DNA of 38,490 nucleotides, from positions 1 through 38,490 of the IMG/VR virus record IMGVR_UViG_3300026263_000447. One strand, 5' to 3'. Within the stretch, counting starts at the first letter, position 1. Each line of letters begins with the position of its first letter. Position numbers and translations under genes: made by a program. Source of the stretch: a virus. The notes beneath the pieces were generated by a model. That model was not told the DNA's origin, searched no databases, and saw only the letters and a program-made list of their open reading frames with translations. Shown one piece after another: positions 20,283-29,387 of the stretch.

Positions 20283-21062
20283 ATGGCTAATTTAGGCTCA
20301 AAGGCTCATCAAACTAGAGCCGAAATCAAGAAAGAAACTCGTGAAGAAATAGAGGCGTCTCTCGAAGATCGGTTCGAAAACCCTAATCCGATAAAGCGAC
20401 AAATAAAAATTAATCAGCTTAATTGGACCGAAAAACAAAAAGAATTTTTTAAAGTAGCTCTAGATAGAGATACGAAAATAGTATTTGTTAATGGTCCTGC
20501 GGGTACAGCAAAGACTTTATTATCGGTTTATTGCGGACTTCAACTTTTAAACATGAAGGCAATCTCTGATATAATGTATCTTCGATCAGCGGTAGAGAGT
20601 TCGGATAGAAGCTTGGGTTTTTTACCAGGTAGCGCAGAAGAAAAATTAAGGTTTTATAATTTACCCTTCTTAGATAAGTTAGAAGAGCTACTGCCAAGTA
20701 GAAGAGCTTCAAAGCTAGAAGAAGAAGGTAGAATTTCTATGTTTCCAGTTAATTTTGCTAGGGGAATGAATTGGACGGCGAAATGCATAATTCTTGACGA
20801 AGCGCAAAACTCAACGATAAAAGAAATAGTTACTGTACTAACTCGAATGGGAGAAGGTAGCAGATGTTTTGTTATAGCAGACCCAATGCAAACAGACTTA
20901 AAGCATGAGGATAAAGCTCACGCTTTTGAAAAAATAATAAAGACCTTCTCGGATAAGGAAAGTTATGATATGGGAATCAAAGTATTTGAATTTTCTGAAG
21001 AAGATATAATGAGGTCTGAGCTAGTTAAGTTCTTGGCTAAAAAATTAAGACAAGTGAAATAA
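20283..21062 (+). CDS. PhoH-like ATPase
   Basis: 259 aa. Walker A GPAGTAKT at residues 71-78 and Walker B CIILDEAQN at 168-176, with the PhoH-type R-S-A-V-E and the GEGSRCFVIADPMQTD segment (sensor region). PhoH-like proteins are frequent in marine phages; some have RNA/DNA helicase or nuclease activity, but the role in phages is not settled. It starts after a 24-nt gap from rmlB and its stop directly abuts the stop of the convergent gene at 21063. Confidence 0.9.
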   Translation: MANLGSKAHQTRAEIKKETREEIEASLEDRFENPNPIKRQIKINQLNWTEKQKEFFKVALDRDTKIVFVNGPAGTAKTLLSVYCGLQLLNMKAISDIMYLRSAVESSDRSLGFLPGSAEEKLRFYNLPFLDKLEELLPSRRASKLEEEGRISMFPVNFARGMNWTAKCIILDEAQNSTIKEIVTVLTRMGEGSRCFVIADPMQTDLKHEDKAHAFEKIIKTFSDKESYDMGIKVFEFSEEDIMRSELVKFLAKKLRQVK

Positions 21063-22184
21063 CTATGTATTGCCCTGAGCAAATCTTATATTTTTTTTAA
21101 TCCTGTTCGTGTCACCTATAGGGACATTTTTATTTTCTCGCAAAACTCTTTCCCATATTTTTATGGCTTCTTCTTCGTGGCCAGCGTAGTAGGCGCAGAC
21201 GGCAGCTTCGTCTAAAAACCCCCAATCATAAATCCAGTGTATTTTAAAAAGAGCTTCTCTAGGTTCCTCGAAATCAAAATGGGATTTTGCAATTAAATAT
21301 CCTAAGCGAAACTGTTCTTTGACCCTGCAGTACTTAACTGATTCGTGTATAGGCTCAATTCTACTTCCGTCAAAATCATAAGCTTTTAATCCTGCTTCTA
21401 TAACTTTTTCTATAGGAGAGTTGAGTTTAGCTTTCATTCTTGTTATACTATACAAGGACTCAAAAATTTCCTGACTAAAGAATCCAAGCTTAACTCTCTT
21501 TTCGTAATACTCAATAGCTTTTTCAGGATTCCCTGAGTCTCTGTAGGATTGAGCTAAATAAAAAGTATACCTTGATATCATTTCGGAATCATTTTCTTCG
21601 GCTAAAGCTTTTTCGAGTAAGATAGCGTCTTTTTCGTATTTGTTTTCGTCTTCGCTCCTGTGTCCGTCGGTGTTTACAACGACCTTAATTCCTGATGTTT
21701 TTTCTATTGAATATGGCTCTTGGCAAGCTAGATATTCATGAAGGACTCCTTTGTAAAAAAAACCTTTATGGTTTTTAAAAATTAATTGCCTATAATAAAG
21801 AGTATCAGCGAAGAGAGTCTCTACTCTGTATAAATCATCCGTAAGAGACTTTTTGAAGTCTTCCACGTCAAACCCCGAGTCTAGAGAGATAACCTCGTCA
21901 GCGTCCATTACAAAGCAGTAATCTATATTGCTGTACCGTCTTAACTTATGTAGAGCTACATTTCTGTTGTGGGAAAAGTTTTTCCATGGTTCATGCGCGA
22001 ATTCGTATTCGATATTAAGTTCTGTTAGCTTTTTCGTGGCTACGCTTTTTGTGTTGTCGCATGAGCCAGTATCGACAATTAATACGAAGTCAACCAAGGC
22101 TTTAACGGAATCTATTAGGCGGGCGATTACCTTTTCTTCGTTTTTAACAATACAGCAAAGACCAATTTTTTTACTTTCGTTCAC
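21063..22184 (-). CDS. GT2 glycosyltransferase with TPR-like C-terminus
   Basis: 373 aa on the minus strand. N-terminal GLCCIVKNEEKVIARLIDSVKALVDFVLIVDTGSCDNT is the start of WaaE/SPBc2-type GT2 transferases; DYCFVMDADEVI holds the DXD motif near residue 94, and HEYL lies farther on. The second half (SRYTFYLAQSYRDSGNPEKAIEYYEKRV) is TPR-like. The GTG start at 22184 is 8 nt from a consensus -10, so the mRNA is nearly leaderless. It is convergent with phoH with no gap, and separated from the glycan island by it. Likely modifies LPS core or a phage component. Confidence 0.85.
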   Translation of the reverse strand: MNESKKIGLCCIVKNEEKVIARLIDSVKALVDFVLIVDTGSCDNTKSVATKKLTELNIEYEFAHEPWKNFSHNRNVALHKLRRYSNIDYCFVMDADEVISLDSGFDVEDFKKSLTDDLYRVETLFADTLYYRQLIFKNHKGFFYKGVLHEYLACQEPYSIEKTSGIKVVVNTDGHRSEDENKYEKDAILLEKALAEENDSEMISRYTFYLAQSYRDSGNPEKAIEYYEKRVKLGFFSQEIFESLYSITRMKAKLNSPIEKVIEAGLKAYDFDGSRIEPIHESVKYCRVKEQFRLGYLIAKSHFDFEEPREALFKIHWIYDWGFLDEAAVCAYYAGHEEEAIKIWERVLRENKNVPIGDTNRIKKNIRFAQGNT

Positions 22185-22192
22185 CTTCTAGA

Positions 22193-22222
22193 AGTATAAC
22201 CTCTAGCGGCGGGGTCAGTCAA
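22193..22222 (-). promoter_or_regulatory. Minus-strand promoter for the GT2-TPR gene
   Basis: Reading the minus strand: -35 TTGACT (22222-22217), 18-bp spacer, -10 TATACT (22198-22193), then 8 nt to the GTG at 22184. The spacer does not carry the class A TTTTCC word. Confidence 0.75.
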
Positions 22223-22242
22223 TTTAAGAAAAAGTGAAATTT

Positions 22243-22413
22243 TTAACCTTTTCTGTCGTCTAAAGCATCTAGGTGTTTTATCGTATCGTGGGCTAAATTG
22301 TTAATTTTATAGAAGATTTTCGAGAGTTCAAGGTTTGATGTATTGCAATGAGGGAGGGACAATTTCATGATTTCATTAATTTTTTGAATGATTTTGCCTT
22401 TTTGGTCATTCAC
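22243..22413 (-). CDS. Small hypothetical protein (56 aa)
   Basis: A GTG-initiated frame on the minus strand, MNDQKGKIIQKINEIMKLSL..., ending ...LDALDDRKG. The regular hydrophobic spacing (KIIQKINEIMKL, LELSKIFYKINNLAHDTIKHLDAL) is that of a two-helix hairpin or short coiled coil and is unlike a chance ORF. It lies upstream of the GT2-TPR gene in the same direction; its stop precedes that gene's promoter. The N-terminal Met-Asn-Asp matches many early proteins here. Function unknown. Confidence 0.55.
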   Translation of the reverse strand: MNDQKGKIIQKINEIMKLSLPHCNTSNLELSKIFYKINNLAHDTIKHLDALDDRKG

Positions 22414-22479
22414 ACATATATTTACACCTATTTAAAAATATTTTAATTTTTAATTATAAATTTTTAAACAAATAAAATA

Positions 22480-22875
22480 ATGCAAAAGAAATACTGTACT
22501 AAATGTGGTCAAGCCACTGAATACAAATCCGAAACTCCTTCTTTCTGCTCGAAGTGTGGTAATTCGTTTTCGGGAAAGAAATCTACAGCCACTAGATCAA
22601 CCGTAAGAGATAAATCCTCGCGCTACCCTAGCGAGGACGAAGATGAATTTGAGGAAAGCTCCAGTTTTAGCTCCAACATAACTTCGTTAGAGTTTGAAGT
22701 AGAAAAATTTCCAGCTCCCAATCCTACGATAGGCCAAGTAGCATCCCTAGGGCCGAGCGAAGCTAGCGATAAAGGACCGAAACAGCAGGAGGCTATAGCT
22801 CCAGTAGATGAAGAAAAATTCCTCAAAGATTTTCAGCAAGAGGCGGGTTCGATAAAGCGAAGAAACAATGGCTGA
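22480..22875 (+). CDS. Zinc-ribbon protein (131 aa)
   Basis: Residues 6-27 contain CTKCGQ...FCSKCGN, two CxxC knuckles of a short zinc ribbon. The rest is low-complexity: a Ser/Glu/Asp-rich stretch (YPSEDEDEFEESSSFSS) and a Pro/Gly-containing tail. The gene overlaps the sigma-like gene by 8 nt, so the two are coupled; a zinc-ribbon adaptor acting with the sigma-like factor on RNA polymerase is a reasonable guess but not shown. It opens the packaging/head module. Confidence 0.75.
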   Translation: MQKKYCTKCGQATEYKSETPSFCSKCGNSFSGKKSTATRSTVRDKSSRYPSEDEDEFEESSSFSSNITSLEFEVEKFPAPNPTIGQVASLGPSEASDKGPKQQEAIAPVDEEKFLKDFQQEAGSIKRRNNG

Positions 22876-23551
22876 GCCCAAAAAGTTTGAAGACTTTATA
22901 GAAGTCATAGACAAAGAGATAGTAAAGAGGAAACCGAAATGGAACCTTAAATCTCTTGCTTGGCTAGACTACGATGACGTCTCACAAATTATAAGGATAC
23001 ATATACATAAAAAGTGGCACTTGTACGATCAAAAGAAACCGATAGGTCCATGGCTTAACGCGATAATAGCTAATCAAATCAAAAACTTGATAAGAAATAA
23101 TTATGCTAACGTTTCTAGGCCGTGTTACAGGTGCGACGCTGCAGAGGGGGAAAATCTTTGTTTGATATATGAGAAACAATGCAATGCTTGTCCCATATTT
23201 GCCAAATGGGAATCCACAAAAAAAGATGCTTATAATTTAAAAATAGCATCCTCCCTAGAGCATCATGGACACGAGCTAAATAGTCGAGACTTGCAAGACA
23301 GCATGAATTTAGAGTCCAATATAAAGAAACTACATAAAGCCATGGAGGAGCAGCTAAAACCTTTAGAGTGGAGAATATATCAATTAATTTACATAGAAAA
23401 TAAATCAGATGAAGAGGTCGCAAAAATAATGGGCTATACAACTTCAGAAGCGAACAGAACCCCAGGTTATAAGCATATTAAAAATGTAAAAAAGTCCATT
23501 ATAGCTAAGGCTAAAAGAGCTCTAGACAAAAACAAAATAGATATTCTTTAA
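22868..23551 (+). CDS. Sigma-70-like RNA polymerase sigma factor
   Basis: 227 aa. Residues about 30-80 (AWLDYDDVSQIIRIHIHKKWHLYDQ...GPWLNAIIANQIKNLIRNN) fit sigma region 2, and 165-195 (LKPLEWRIYQLIYIENKSDEEVAKIMGYTTSE) fit region 4 with its helix-turn-helix. Between them is an insert with five cysteines (Cys86, 89, 98, 105, 108), probably a zinc site, unusual for ECF-type factors. Likely directs host RNA polymerase to late genes. Overlaps the zinc-ribbon gene and starts the run of packaging genes. Confidence 0.75.
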   Translation: MAEPKKFEDFIEVIDKEIVKRKPKWNLKSLAWLDYDDVSQIIRIHIHKKWHLYDQKKPIGPWLNAIIANQIKNLIRNNYANVSRPCYRCDAAEGENLCLIYEKQCNACPIFAKWESTKKDAYNLKIASSLEHHGHELNSRDLQDSMNLESNIKKLHKAMEEQLKPLEWRIYQLIYIENKSDEEVAKIMGYTTSEANRTPGYKHIKNVKKSIIAKAKRALDKNKIDIL

Positions 23552-23552
23552 A

Positions 23553-24635
23553 ATGAAACTCTCCGAAGAACAAAAAGAATTGATCCTTAACGAATGGAAC
23601 AGTAAACTCGACGACCCCCCATCTCTACTTACTCTTACGAAGATAGCGTTTCCTGACTTGGAGAAAGTAGATGGAAGGTGTAAAGAAGGTAAACTTGTTA
23701 AAACCTTCCTTGCAGAAAGTGGGTTAAGAGCAAGGCCAGCAAACGAATACAAGCCAAAACAAAAAATCAATTTAACAGAAGAGCAAAAAGAGTTCTGCGG
23801 TAATAACGCTTCGATGATGTCGTTCGTAGAGATAGCTAGAGTCTTATTCGCAGACGAATCCTTGAACAATTTAAGTCAAGAAGCTAAAGCGATTAAAGAG
23901 CATATAGACTCTTTGGGAAATTCTATAATCCCATTTGAAGATCATACTAGACAGGAATTACCAGATTATAAATCTCCCAAAACTCAAACGCAAGCCTTAG
24001 CGAAAATAAAAAAATATACCCCCGATGATACAAATCCTGAAAAGATAAGCCACAAGAAGAAAAAAGAAATAAGTAGCTTAATAGGCTATCTTAATACTTA
24101 CAGGTTTAATTATCAGATTAACACTTATTCAAATCAGACCTCTAGGGACCTTTTCGAGAGCAGCTTCATAAGGTACACCCACGACAAAGAAGACTTGTCT
24201 CAAGAGGAAGTGGATCAGTACATAGTATTATCTACAGAAGTAGTCATAGCTTCCCATATCCAAAGACGAGTAGAGCACTTGCAGGGGCTACTGGATGACG
24301 CAGCCGACGACACTGAAGGAAGAAGAATCTCTATGTCTTTAGTAGAAGCTATCAGCAGCGCTCAAAACGAATACAATCAATCAGTTAACCGACAACATAA
24401 ACTACTCGGAGACCTGAAAGAGAAAAGAAGCGATAAACTAAAAAACAAAATTAAAGCAAACGCAAGCATAATTAGCTTAGTCGAAATGTGGAAAGAAGAA
24501 GAGAATAGACATAAGATGATAAAGCTAGCTGAACTAAACAAACAAAAAGTCAAAAGCGAAATCGACAACCTGCAGAACATGGACGAATTAAAGGCTAAAA
24601 TTTTAGGATTAAGCGAAGAAGACGTTTTGGAATAG
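23553..24635 (+). CDS. Putative small terminase subunit / DNA-binding protein (360 aa)
   Basis: Not recognised by a signature; the call is from position two genes before the large terminase and from architecture. The N-terminus holds two similar segments, LSEEQKELILNEW...LTKIAFPD (about residues 3-32) and LTEEQKEFCGNNASMMSFVEIARVLFAD (about 74-101), each followed by a similar helix (KLVKTFLAESG, KAIKEHIDSLG), i.e. tandem helix-turn-helix-like repeats. The C-terminal third is a long charged coiled coil (residues 275-350). It is much larger than most small terminases (150-200 aa). Confidence 0.55.
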   Translation: MKLSEEQKELILNEWNSKLDDPPSLLTLTKIAFPDLEKVDGRCKEGKLVKTFLAESGLRARPANEYKPKQKINLTEEQKEFCGNNASMMSFVEIARVLFADESLNNLSQEAKAIKEHIDSLGNSIIPFEDHTRQELPDYKSPKTQTQALAKIKKYTPDDTNPEKISHKKKKEISSLIGYLNTYRFNYQINTYSNQTSRDLFESSFIRYTHDKEDLSQEEVDQYIVLSTEVVIASHIQRRVEHLQGLLDDAADDTEGRRISMSLVEAISSAQNEYNQSVNRQHKLLGDLKEKRSDKLKNKIKANASIISLVEMWKEEENRHKMIKLAELNKQKVKSEIDNLQNMDELKAKILGLSEEDVLE

Positions 24636-24636
24636 A

Positions 24637-25578
24637 ATGAAGTTAGAATGTAAAGCTTGCGATAAAGTCTTCGATAGCGAAAGGAGTCTACACGCGCATA
24701 TTAAAGCTCATGACTTAAGGGTAGTTTCTTATTACCAAAAATATTATCCTCGATATGATCTTTATAATGGTTCGATAATAAAGTTTAAATCTAAAGAGCA
24801 ATATTTTAGTCAAGACTTTAACAACAGAACGAACCAAAGAAAATGGATAGAGTCTCAAGATAAATCGGACGCAAAAAAATATCTCAAAAAGCTTATAGAA
24901 GAAAGAATTAAAACTAAGGAGATTTGCTTTTCTCCATGTCAAGTGGAGCTTAGAAGCTTACTTATACCATCCATAGTGTTTTACGAAAAATTTTTTGAAG
25001 ACTACTATGAGCTATGTCAGAACATTGGACTGAATAACAAGTATAGAAAGATCAATGAACTAATTGTAGCTAACGGTTATTCAGAAAATGAAGAATTGGA
25101 GATTTTTATAGACACTAGAGAGCAGATGCCATTGGATTTTAATTTTCCTTCAAAAGTAAGGACTCTAAAGTATGGAGACTACGCTTTGAGCAATAAGGAT
25201 ATAACTTGCAATTGTTACATAGAAAGGAAGTCTTTAGCGGATTTTATATCAACTATCAGCGTGGCAAATCACGATAGGTTTTGTAGGGAAATAGAAAGAG
25301 CTAAAGAAGATGATGCTAATTTAGTTATCCTCGTAGAAGATACTCTTTCTCACGCTATGTCTTTTCCTTTTTTACCTTACATCTCCAAAAAGATAAAGGT
25401 TACTCCTGAGTTTATATTCCATAAAGTAAGAAAGATGATTCAAAACTACGATCACATACAATTCTTATTTGTGAAAAATAGAGAAGAGGCTTCTCGGGTA
25501 ACTGAAAAAATATTCTTTTCTAAATGCGTTTACAAGGATATAGATTTGCAGCTAGCTTACGATAAAGGAATTCTATAG
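24637..25578 (+). CDS. C2H2 zinc finger plus ERCC4-type nuclease
   Basis: A C2H2 finger at Cys5, Cys8, His21, His25 is followed by a linker and an ERCC4/XPF-like nuclease at about residues 155-285: Asp159 in FIDTREQ, Gly180-Asp181 (KYGDY), Glu196-Arg-Lys198 and Asp202 (IERKSLAD), and the following RFCREIERAK and LVILVE. The GDx(n)ERKxxxD active site is complete. Located directly upstream of the large terminase (the terminase ATG follows the TAG without a gap), where many phages have an HNH nuclease that aids packaging. A role in packaging or recombination is inferred. Confidence 0.8.
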   Translation: MKLECKACDKVFDSERSLHAHIKAHDLRVVSYYQKYYPRYDLYNGSIIKFKSKEQYFSQDFNNRTNQRKWIESQDKSDAKKYLKKLIEERIKTKEICFSPCQVELRSLLIPSIVFYEKFFEDYYELCQNIGLNNKYRKINELIVANGYSENEELEIFIDTREQMPLDFNFPSKVRTLKYGDYALSNKDITCNCYIERKSLADFISTISVANHDRFCREIERAKEDDANLVILVEDTLSHAMSFPFLPYISKKIKVTPEFIFHKVRKMIQNYDHIQFLFVKNREEASRVTEKIFFSKCVYKDIDLQLAYDKGIL

Positions 25579-27411
25579 ATGTGGTATGCTCCAGAAAAAT
25601 ATAGGCAAGGAGACTCGTTCAATATGAACGAAGAGCTTCTAAAGCTTAAAGGAGAGCTAACAGACAAAGAAGCTAAAATTTCTTTAGCTAAGTTTCTAAG
25701 CTCTAACCTTTCGTTTACTACAGAATTGATTTCGGGAATAAGACTAGCTCCGTTTCAGGAGATAACCTTAAAAGGCATGATGAAGAGAAATTTCTCTATG
25801 TGTGTCTGGGGACGTGGTTGTGGTAAAACTTTTATAGCTTCAGTGTTTTGTTTTCTTCATTGTATTTTCAACCCAGAGACCAAGATACTAATCGCAGGAC
25901 CCACGTTTCGTACGGCAAGGTTTATATTCAATAACTTAGAAAAGATAGTTAACACAAGGGGTGCGGAGCTCTTACAACAAGCTTTTTGTACAAAACCTTC
26001 CAAAAGAAACGATCAGTATGAATGGCTTATAAATGGAGGGAGTATCACTGCGATTCCGTTAAGTGGAGAAAAGATTCGTGGTTTTCGCGCTAACATACTG
26101 CTTCTTGACGAGTTTCTATTACTTCCAGAAGAGATTATTAAAACCGTGTTGATGCCGTTTCTGGTTGCTCCACAAGACATGAAAGAAAGAATAAAAATAA
26201 GAGAGATGGAAGATGATCTAATAGATAAAGGGCTTATGAAAGAAGAAGAGAGGATGGTTTTCGAAAACAATTCTAAAATGATCGCTTTGTCTTCTGCGTC
26301 TTATACTTTTGAGAATTTATATAAAACTTATAAGGAGTGGTCTGGAAAAATATATTCAGAAGAGAGGGGGGACGCTACATATTTCATCTCTCAATTAGGT
26401 TACGAAGCTTTACCTGAAGAAATGATAGATAGAACCGTAATAGAAGAAGCTCAAGATGGAGGCTCTTCACATTCTTCTTTTTTAAGAGAGTACTGCGCTC
26501 AATTTACTGATGGTTCTGATTCTTATTTTAGCGCACAAAAAATGCACAACTGTACGATACCCGACGGAGAGCATCCAACCACTTTGATAAAGGGAAAAAA
26601 GAACAGTAGATATATATTGGGTATTGACCCTTCCTTTTCTAATTCTCCAAGCTCTGATTTTTTCGCAATGTCTTTATTGGAAGTGGATGAGGAAACTAAA
26701 ACGGGAACCTTGGTTCATTCTTACGCTGTGGCGGGTGGAGATTTAAAGGATCATATAAAGTATATGTTCTACATCTATAGTAACTTTGACGTGGAAATGA
26801 TATGTATCGATAACGCGGGATATCAGTTTATAGATAGCTGTAATGAATCCTCTTTCTTTAGGAAGAACAATATAAACATAAAGTTTTTTGATTTTAATAG
26901 CGATGCAGAAGGACAGAATTATATTTCAGAATGCGCCAAAGCTAAAAGAGCTTTAAATAAGCAAGATGGAGCTATATGTTTTAAGCAAACCTTCACCTCT
27001 AATTGGTTAAGAAAAGCCAATGAGCATCTGCAAGCATGTATAGACCACAGGAAAATATGGTTTGCGTCAAAGTGCTCCGCGAACGAATCTGAATTTACCA
27101 ATCAAACCTCTCAGTCTTTTGACATTAAATTAACGGGAGAAGATTCTAAGGGCGACTTAATTGATTCTCAAGATATATTAATTTATCAAACTAAAAAACA
27201 GTGTGCTCTCGTAGAAGTTAAAAGTACTGCAAAAGGAACTCAAACCTTTGATCTTCCTCAACATCTAAAACGCTCTACAAGCGCAAGTAGAGCAAGAAAA
27301 GATAATTATACGACTCTAATGTTGTCAAATTGGGCTTTAAAGTGTTTTTTCGATATAAAATCTCATAAAAACGAATCTTCGTCAACTTTTACCCCTATAA
27401 TGCTTGATTAA
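25579..27411 (+). CDS. Terminase large subunit
   Basis: Packaging motor ATPase and nuclease, 610 aa. Walker A GRGCGKT at 78-84, Walker B ILLLDE at 173-178, a coupling segment MIALSSASYTFENL near 233-246, and an RNase H-like nuclease: ILGIDPSFSNSPSSDF near 345, MICIDNAGYQF near 412 and GDLIDSQDILIYQ near 525, each with acidic residues. Start MWYAPEKYRQGD directly after the nuclease stop. A second in-frame ATG lies at residue 16. Followed after 29 nt by the portal gene. Confidence 0.95.
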   Translation: MWYAPEKYRQGDSFNMNEELLKLKGELTDKEAKISLAKFLSSNLSFTTELISGIRLAPFQEITLKGMMKRNFSMCVWGRGCGKTFIASVFCFLHCIFNPETKILIAGPTFRTARFIFNNLEKIVNTRGAELLQQAFCTKPSKRNDQYEWLINGGSITAIPLSGEKIRGFRANILLLDEFLLLPEEIIKTVLMPFLVAPQDMKERIKIREMEDDLIDKGLMKEEERMVFENNSKMIALSSASYTFENLYKTYKEWSGKIYSEERGDATYFISQLGYEALPEEMIDRTVIEEAQDGGSSHSSFLREYCAQFTDGSDSYFSAQKMHNCTIPDGEHPTTLIKGKKNSRYILGIDPSFSNSPSSDFFAMSLLEVDEETKTGTLVHSYAVAGGDLKDHIKYMFYIYSNFDVEMICIDNAGYQFIDSCNESSFFRKNNINIKFFDFNSDAEGQNYISECAKAKRALNKQDGAICFKQTFTSNWLRKANEHLQACIDHRKIWFASKCSANESEFTNQTSQSFDIKLTGEDSKGDLIDSQDILIYQTKKQCALVEVKSTAKGTQTFDLPQHLKRSTSASRARKDNYTTLMLSNWALKCFFDIKSHKNESSSTFTPIMLD

Positions 27412-27440
27412 AGTGTAATAAAGAATATACTTTTACGATC

Positions 27441-29384
27441 ATGAGCGAAGAATCTAAAAAGCCCGCAAAAAAAGCGGCTAAAAAAACAAGAAAACCTAGG
27501 GCTTCCGCTAAGAAAACTTCGACGGCATCCTCAGAAACAGAACCTCTAATGACCTTTGAGAGTTTTGCTTATGACACCACTCAAACGAGAAGGAATAAAT
27601 CTGCTGTAGTAAAGAGGACCGACAGATTTAAGAATATAGACGACGGACTGGTTCCTTATAGCTACTACAGTACCCCTTATTCTACTGGAGCGGGTAATTC
27701 AGATATAGATATACGGGATGCAGTTACCTTATGTCAGAAAGCTTATTATAACTTTGCTCAGTTCAGGAATGTCATAGATTTAATGACAGAGTTTTCTATA
27801 GGTACTTTATATTTCGAAGGAGAAAATAAAAAATCCAAAAAGTTTTTCGAAGAGTTCTTCGAGAAAATGGACCTCTTTTCCTTACAGGATAGGTTTTATA
27901 GAGAATATTTTAGGTCTGGAAATATATTTTTATATAGGTTTGAAGGCAAGCTGGCAGACGGAGACCTTAAAAAAGTAGCTAACGCTTATGGAGCTAATTT
28001 ATCCTTATTGACTGAAGGTAGACTTCCGACAAGATATGTATTTTTGAACCCAGCGGATATAAGGATGACAGGTACAGCTTCGTTCTATAAGGCTAGATAT
28101 TCTAAAGTTTTAAGCCCTTATGAGATACAAAGGATTAAAAACCCACTAACTGAAGAGGATCATACTATAAGAGAGTCTCTCGACAAAGAGACTTTGAAAA
28201 AAATAGATAGTGGAAATTCAAAAAAAGTATCGTTTCCTTTGGACTCAGATAGATTAGTCTCTGTTTTTTACAAGAAACAAGACTATGAGCCGTTCGCTGT
28301 TCCGATGGGATTTCCTGTTTTGGCCGACTTAAGCTTTAAGGATGAGCTTAAAAAAATGGATATGGCCATCGCTAGAACTATGCAACAGGCAATTCTTTTA
28401 GTGACTATGGGCACGGACCCAGACAAAGGGGGAGTCAATCAAAAGAACTTAATGTCTATGCAAAAGTTGTTTGAAAATCAATCTGTAGGAAGAGTGTTGA
28501 TAGCGGATTATACTACTAAAGCTGAATTCGTAGTACCTAAAATTGCAGAGCTAATGAGTCCGCAAAAGTATGAAGTATTTAATCAAGACATCAACATGGG
28601 CTTGAATAACATTTTAGTGGGAGGTGAAAAGTTCGCCAATCAGTCGAATAAAGTCGAAGTATTTTTAGCTAGATTAGAGGCTGCTAGAGAAACCTTTCTA
28701 AACTCATTTTTAATCCCAGAGATTAAAAAAATAGCAAGGTCTATGGGGTTTAGGTCTTGTCCCATGCCAAGGCTCTCTGAAATTTCATTAAAAGATGACA
28801 CTTTAAAAGATAAAGTATATACTCGCCTTTACGAACTCGGAGTTCTAAGCCCAGAAGAACTAATGGAAGCTCTACAGAGCAGCAGACTTCCCAAGAAAAG
28901 AGATTCTGTAGAATCTCAAAAAGAATTCTACAAAATGAAAGAGGATGGTTTCTATGAACCTATTATGAAATCAGGTTCAGAAGAGGGCGGTAGACCTGAA
29001 GGAACGGAAGGAATTAAACAAGAGACTCAAGAGGTTTCACCAATAGGAGAAGGAGAACAGTCTAAAGCTACCAATTTTAGCTTGAATAAGATAAAAGAAA
29101 ATATGATTTTAGCTCAAAAATTATCTACAGAAGTAGCAAAAACCTTGAGGAAAATGCATAAGATAAAGAGGTTTACTAATAAGCAAAAACAAGTATCTGA
29201 AGATATTTGTGAGATTATAATCTCAAATGAAAGCCCAGATAATTGGCTAAATAGCGTAGAAAAATACTGCGAATCACCCATTGACCATAACCCAGAAAGA
29301 GTTAAGGTTGTTCAAAATATAGCCTACGAGCATCAATTAGATGCTTATTTAGCTAGTCTTTTGGCGTCTAGTATGAAGGAGTAA
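27441..29384 (+). CDS. Portal protein
   Basis: 647 aa. Follows the terminase in the standard order. Central region DRFYREYFRSGNIFLYRFEG, YVFLNPADIRMTG and NQDINMGLNNILVGGEKFANQSNKVEVFLARLEAARETF is typical of portal crown/stem sequences. The first 35 residues are very basic and Ala/Lys/Thr-rich, reminiscent of histone-H1-like tails, and may touch packaged DNA. The C-terminal 150 residues are charged and helical. Ends 3 nt before the tubulin-like gene. Confidence 0.85.
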   Translation: MSEESKKPAKKAAKKTRKPRASAKKTSTASSETEPLMTFESFAYDTTQTRRNKSAVVKRTDRFKNIDDGLVPYSYYSTPYSTGAGNSDIDIRDAVTLCQKAYYNFAQFRNVIDLMTEFSIGTLYFEGENKKSKKFFEEFFEKMDLFSLQDRFYREYFRSGNIFLYRFEGKLADGDLKKVANAYGANLSLLTEGRLPTRYVFLNPADIRMTGTASFYKARYSKVLSPYEIQRIKNPLTEEDHTIRESLDKETLKKIDSGNSKKVSFPLDSDRLVSVFYKKQDYEPFAVPMGFPVLADLSFKDELKKMDMAIARTMQQAILLVTMGTDPDKGGVNQKNLMSMQKLFENQSVGRVLIADYTTKAEFVVPKIAELMSPQKYEVFNQDINMGLNNILVGGEKFANQSNKVEVFLARLEAARETFLNSFLIPEIKKIARSMGFRSCPMPRLSEISLKDDTLKDKVYTRLYELGVLSPEELMEALQSSRLPKKRDSVESQKEFYKMKEDGFYEPIMKSGSEEGGRPEGTEGIKQETQEVSPIGEGEQSKATNFSLNKIKENMILAQKLSTEVAKTLRKMHKIKRFTNKQKQVSEDICEIIISNESPDNWLNSVEKYCESPIDHNPERVKVVQNIAYEHQLDAYLASLLASSMKE

Positions 29385-29387
29385 TAA

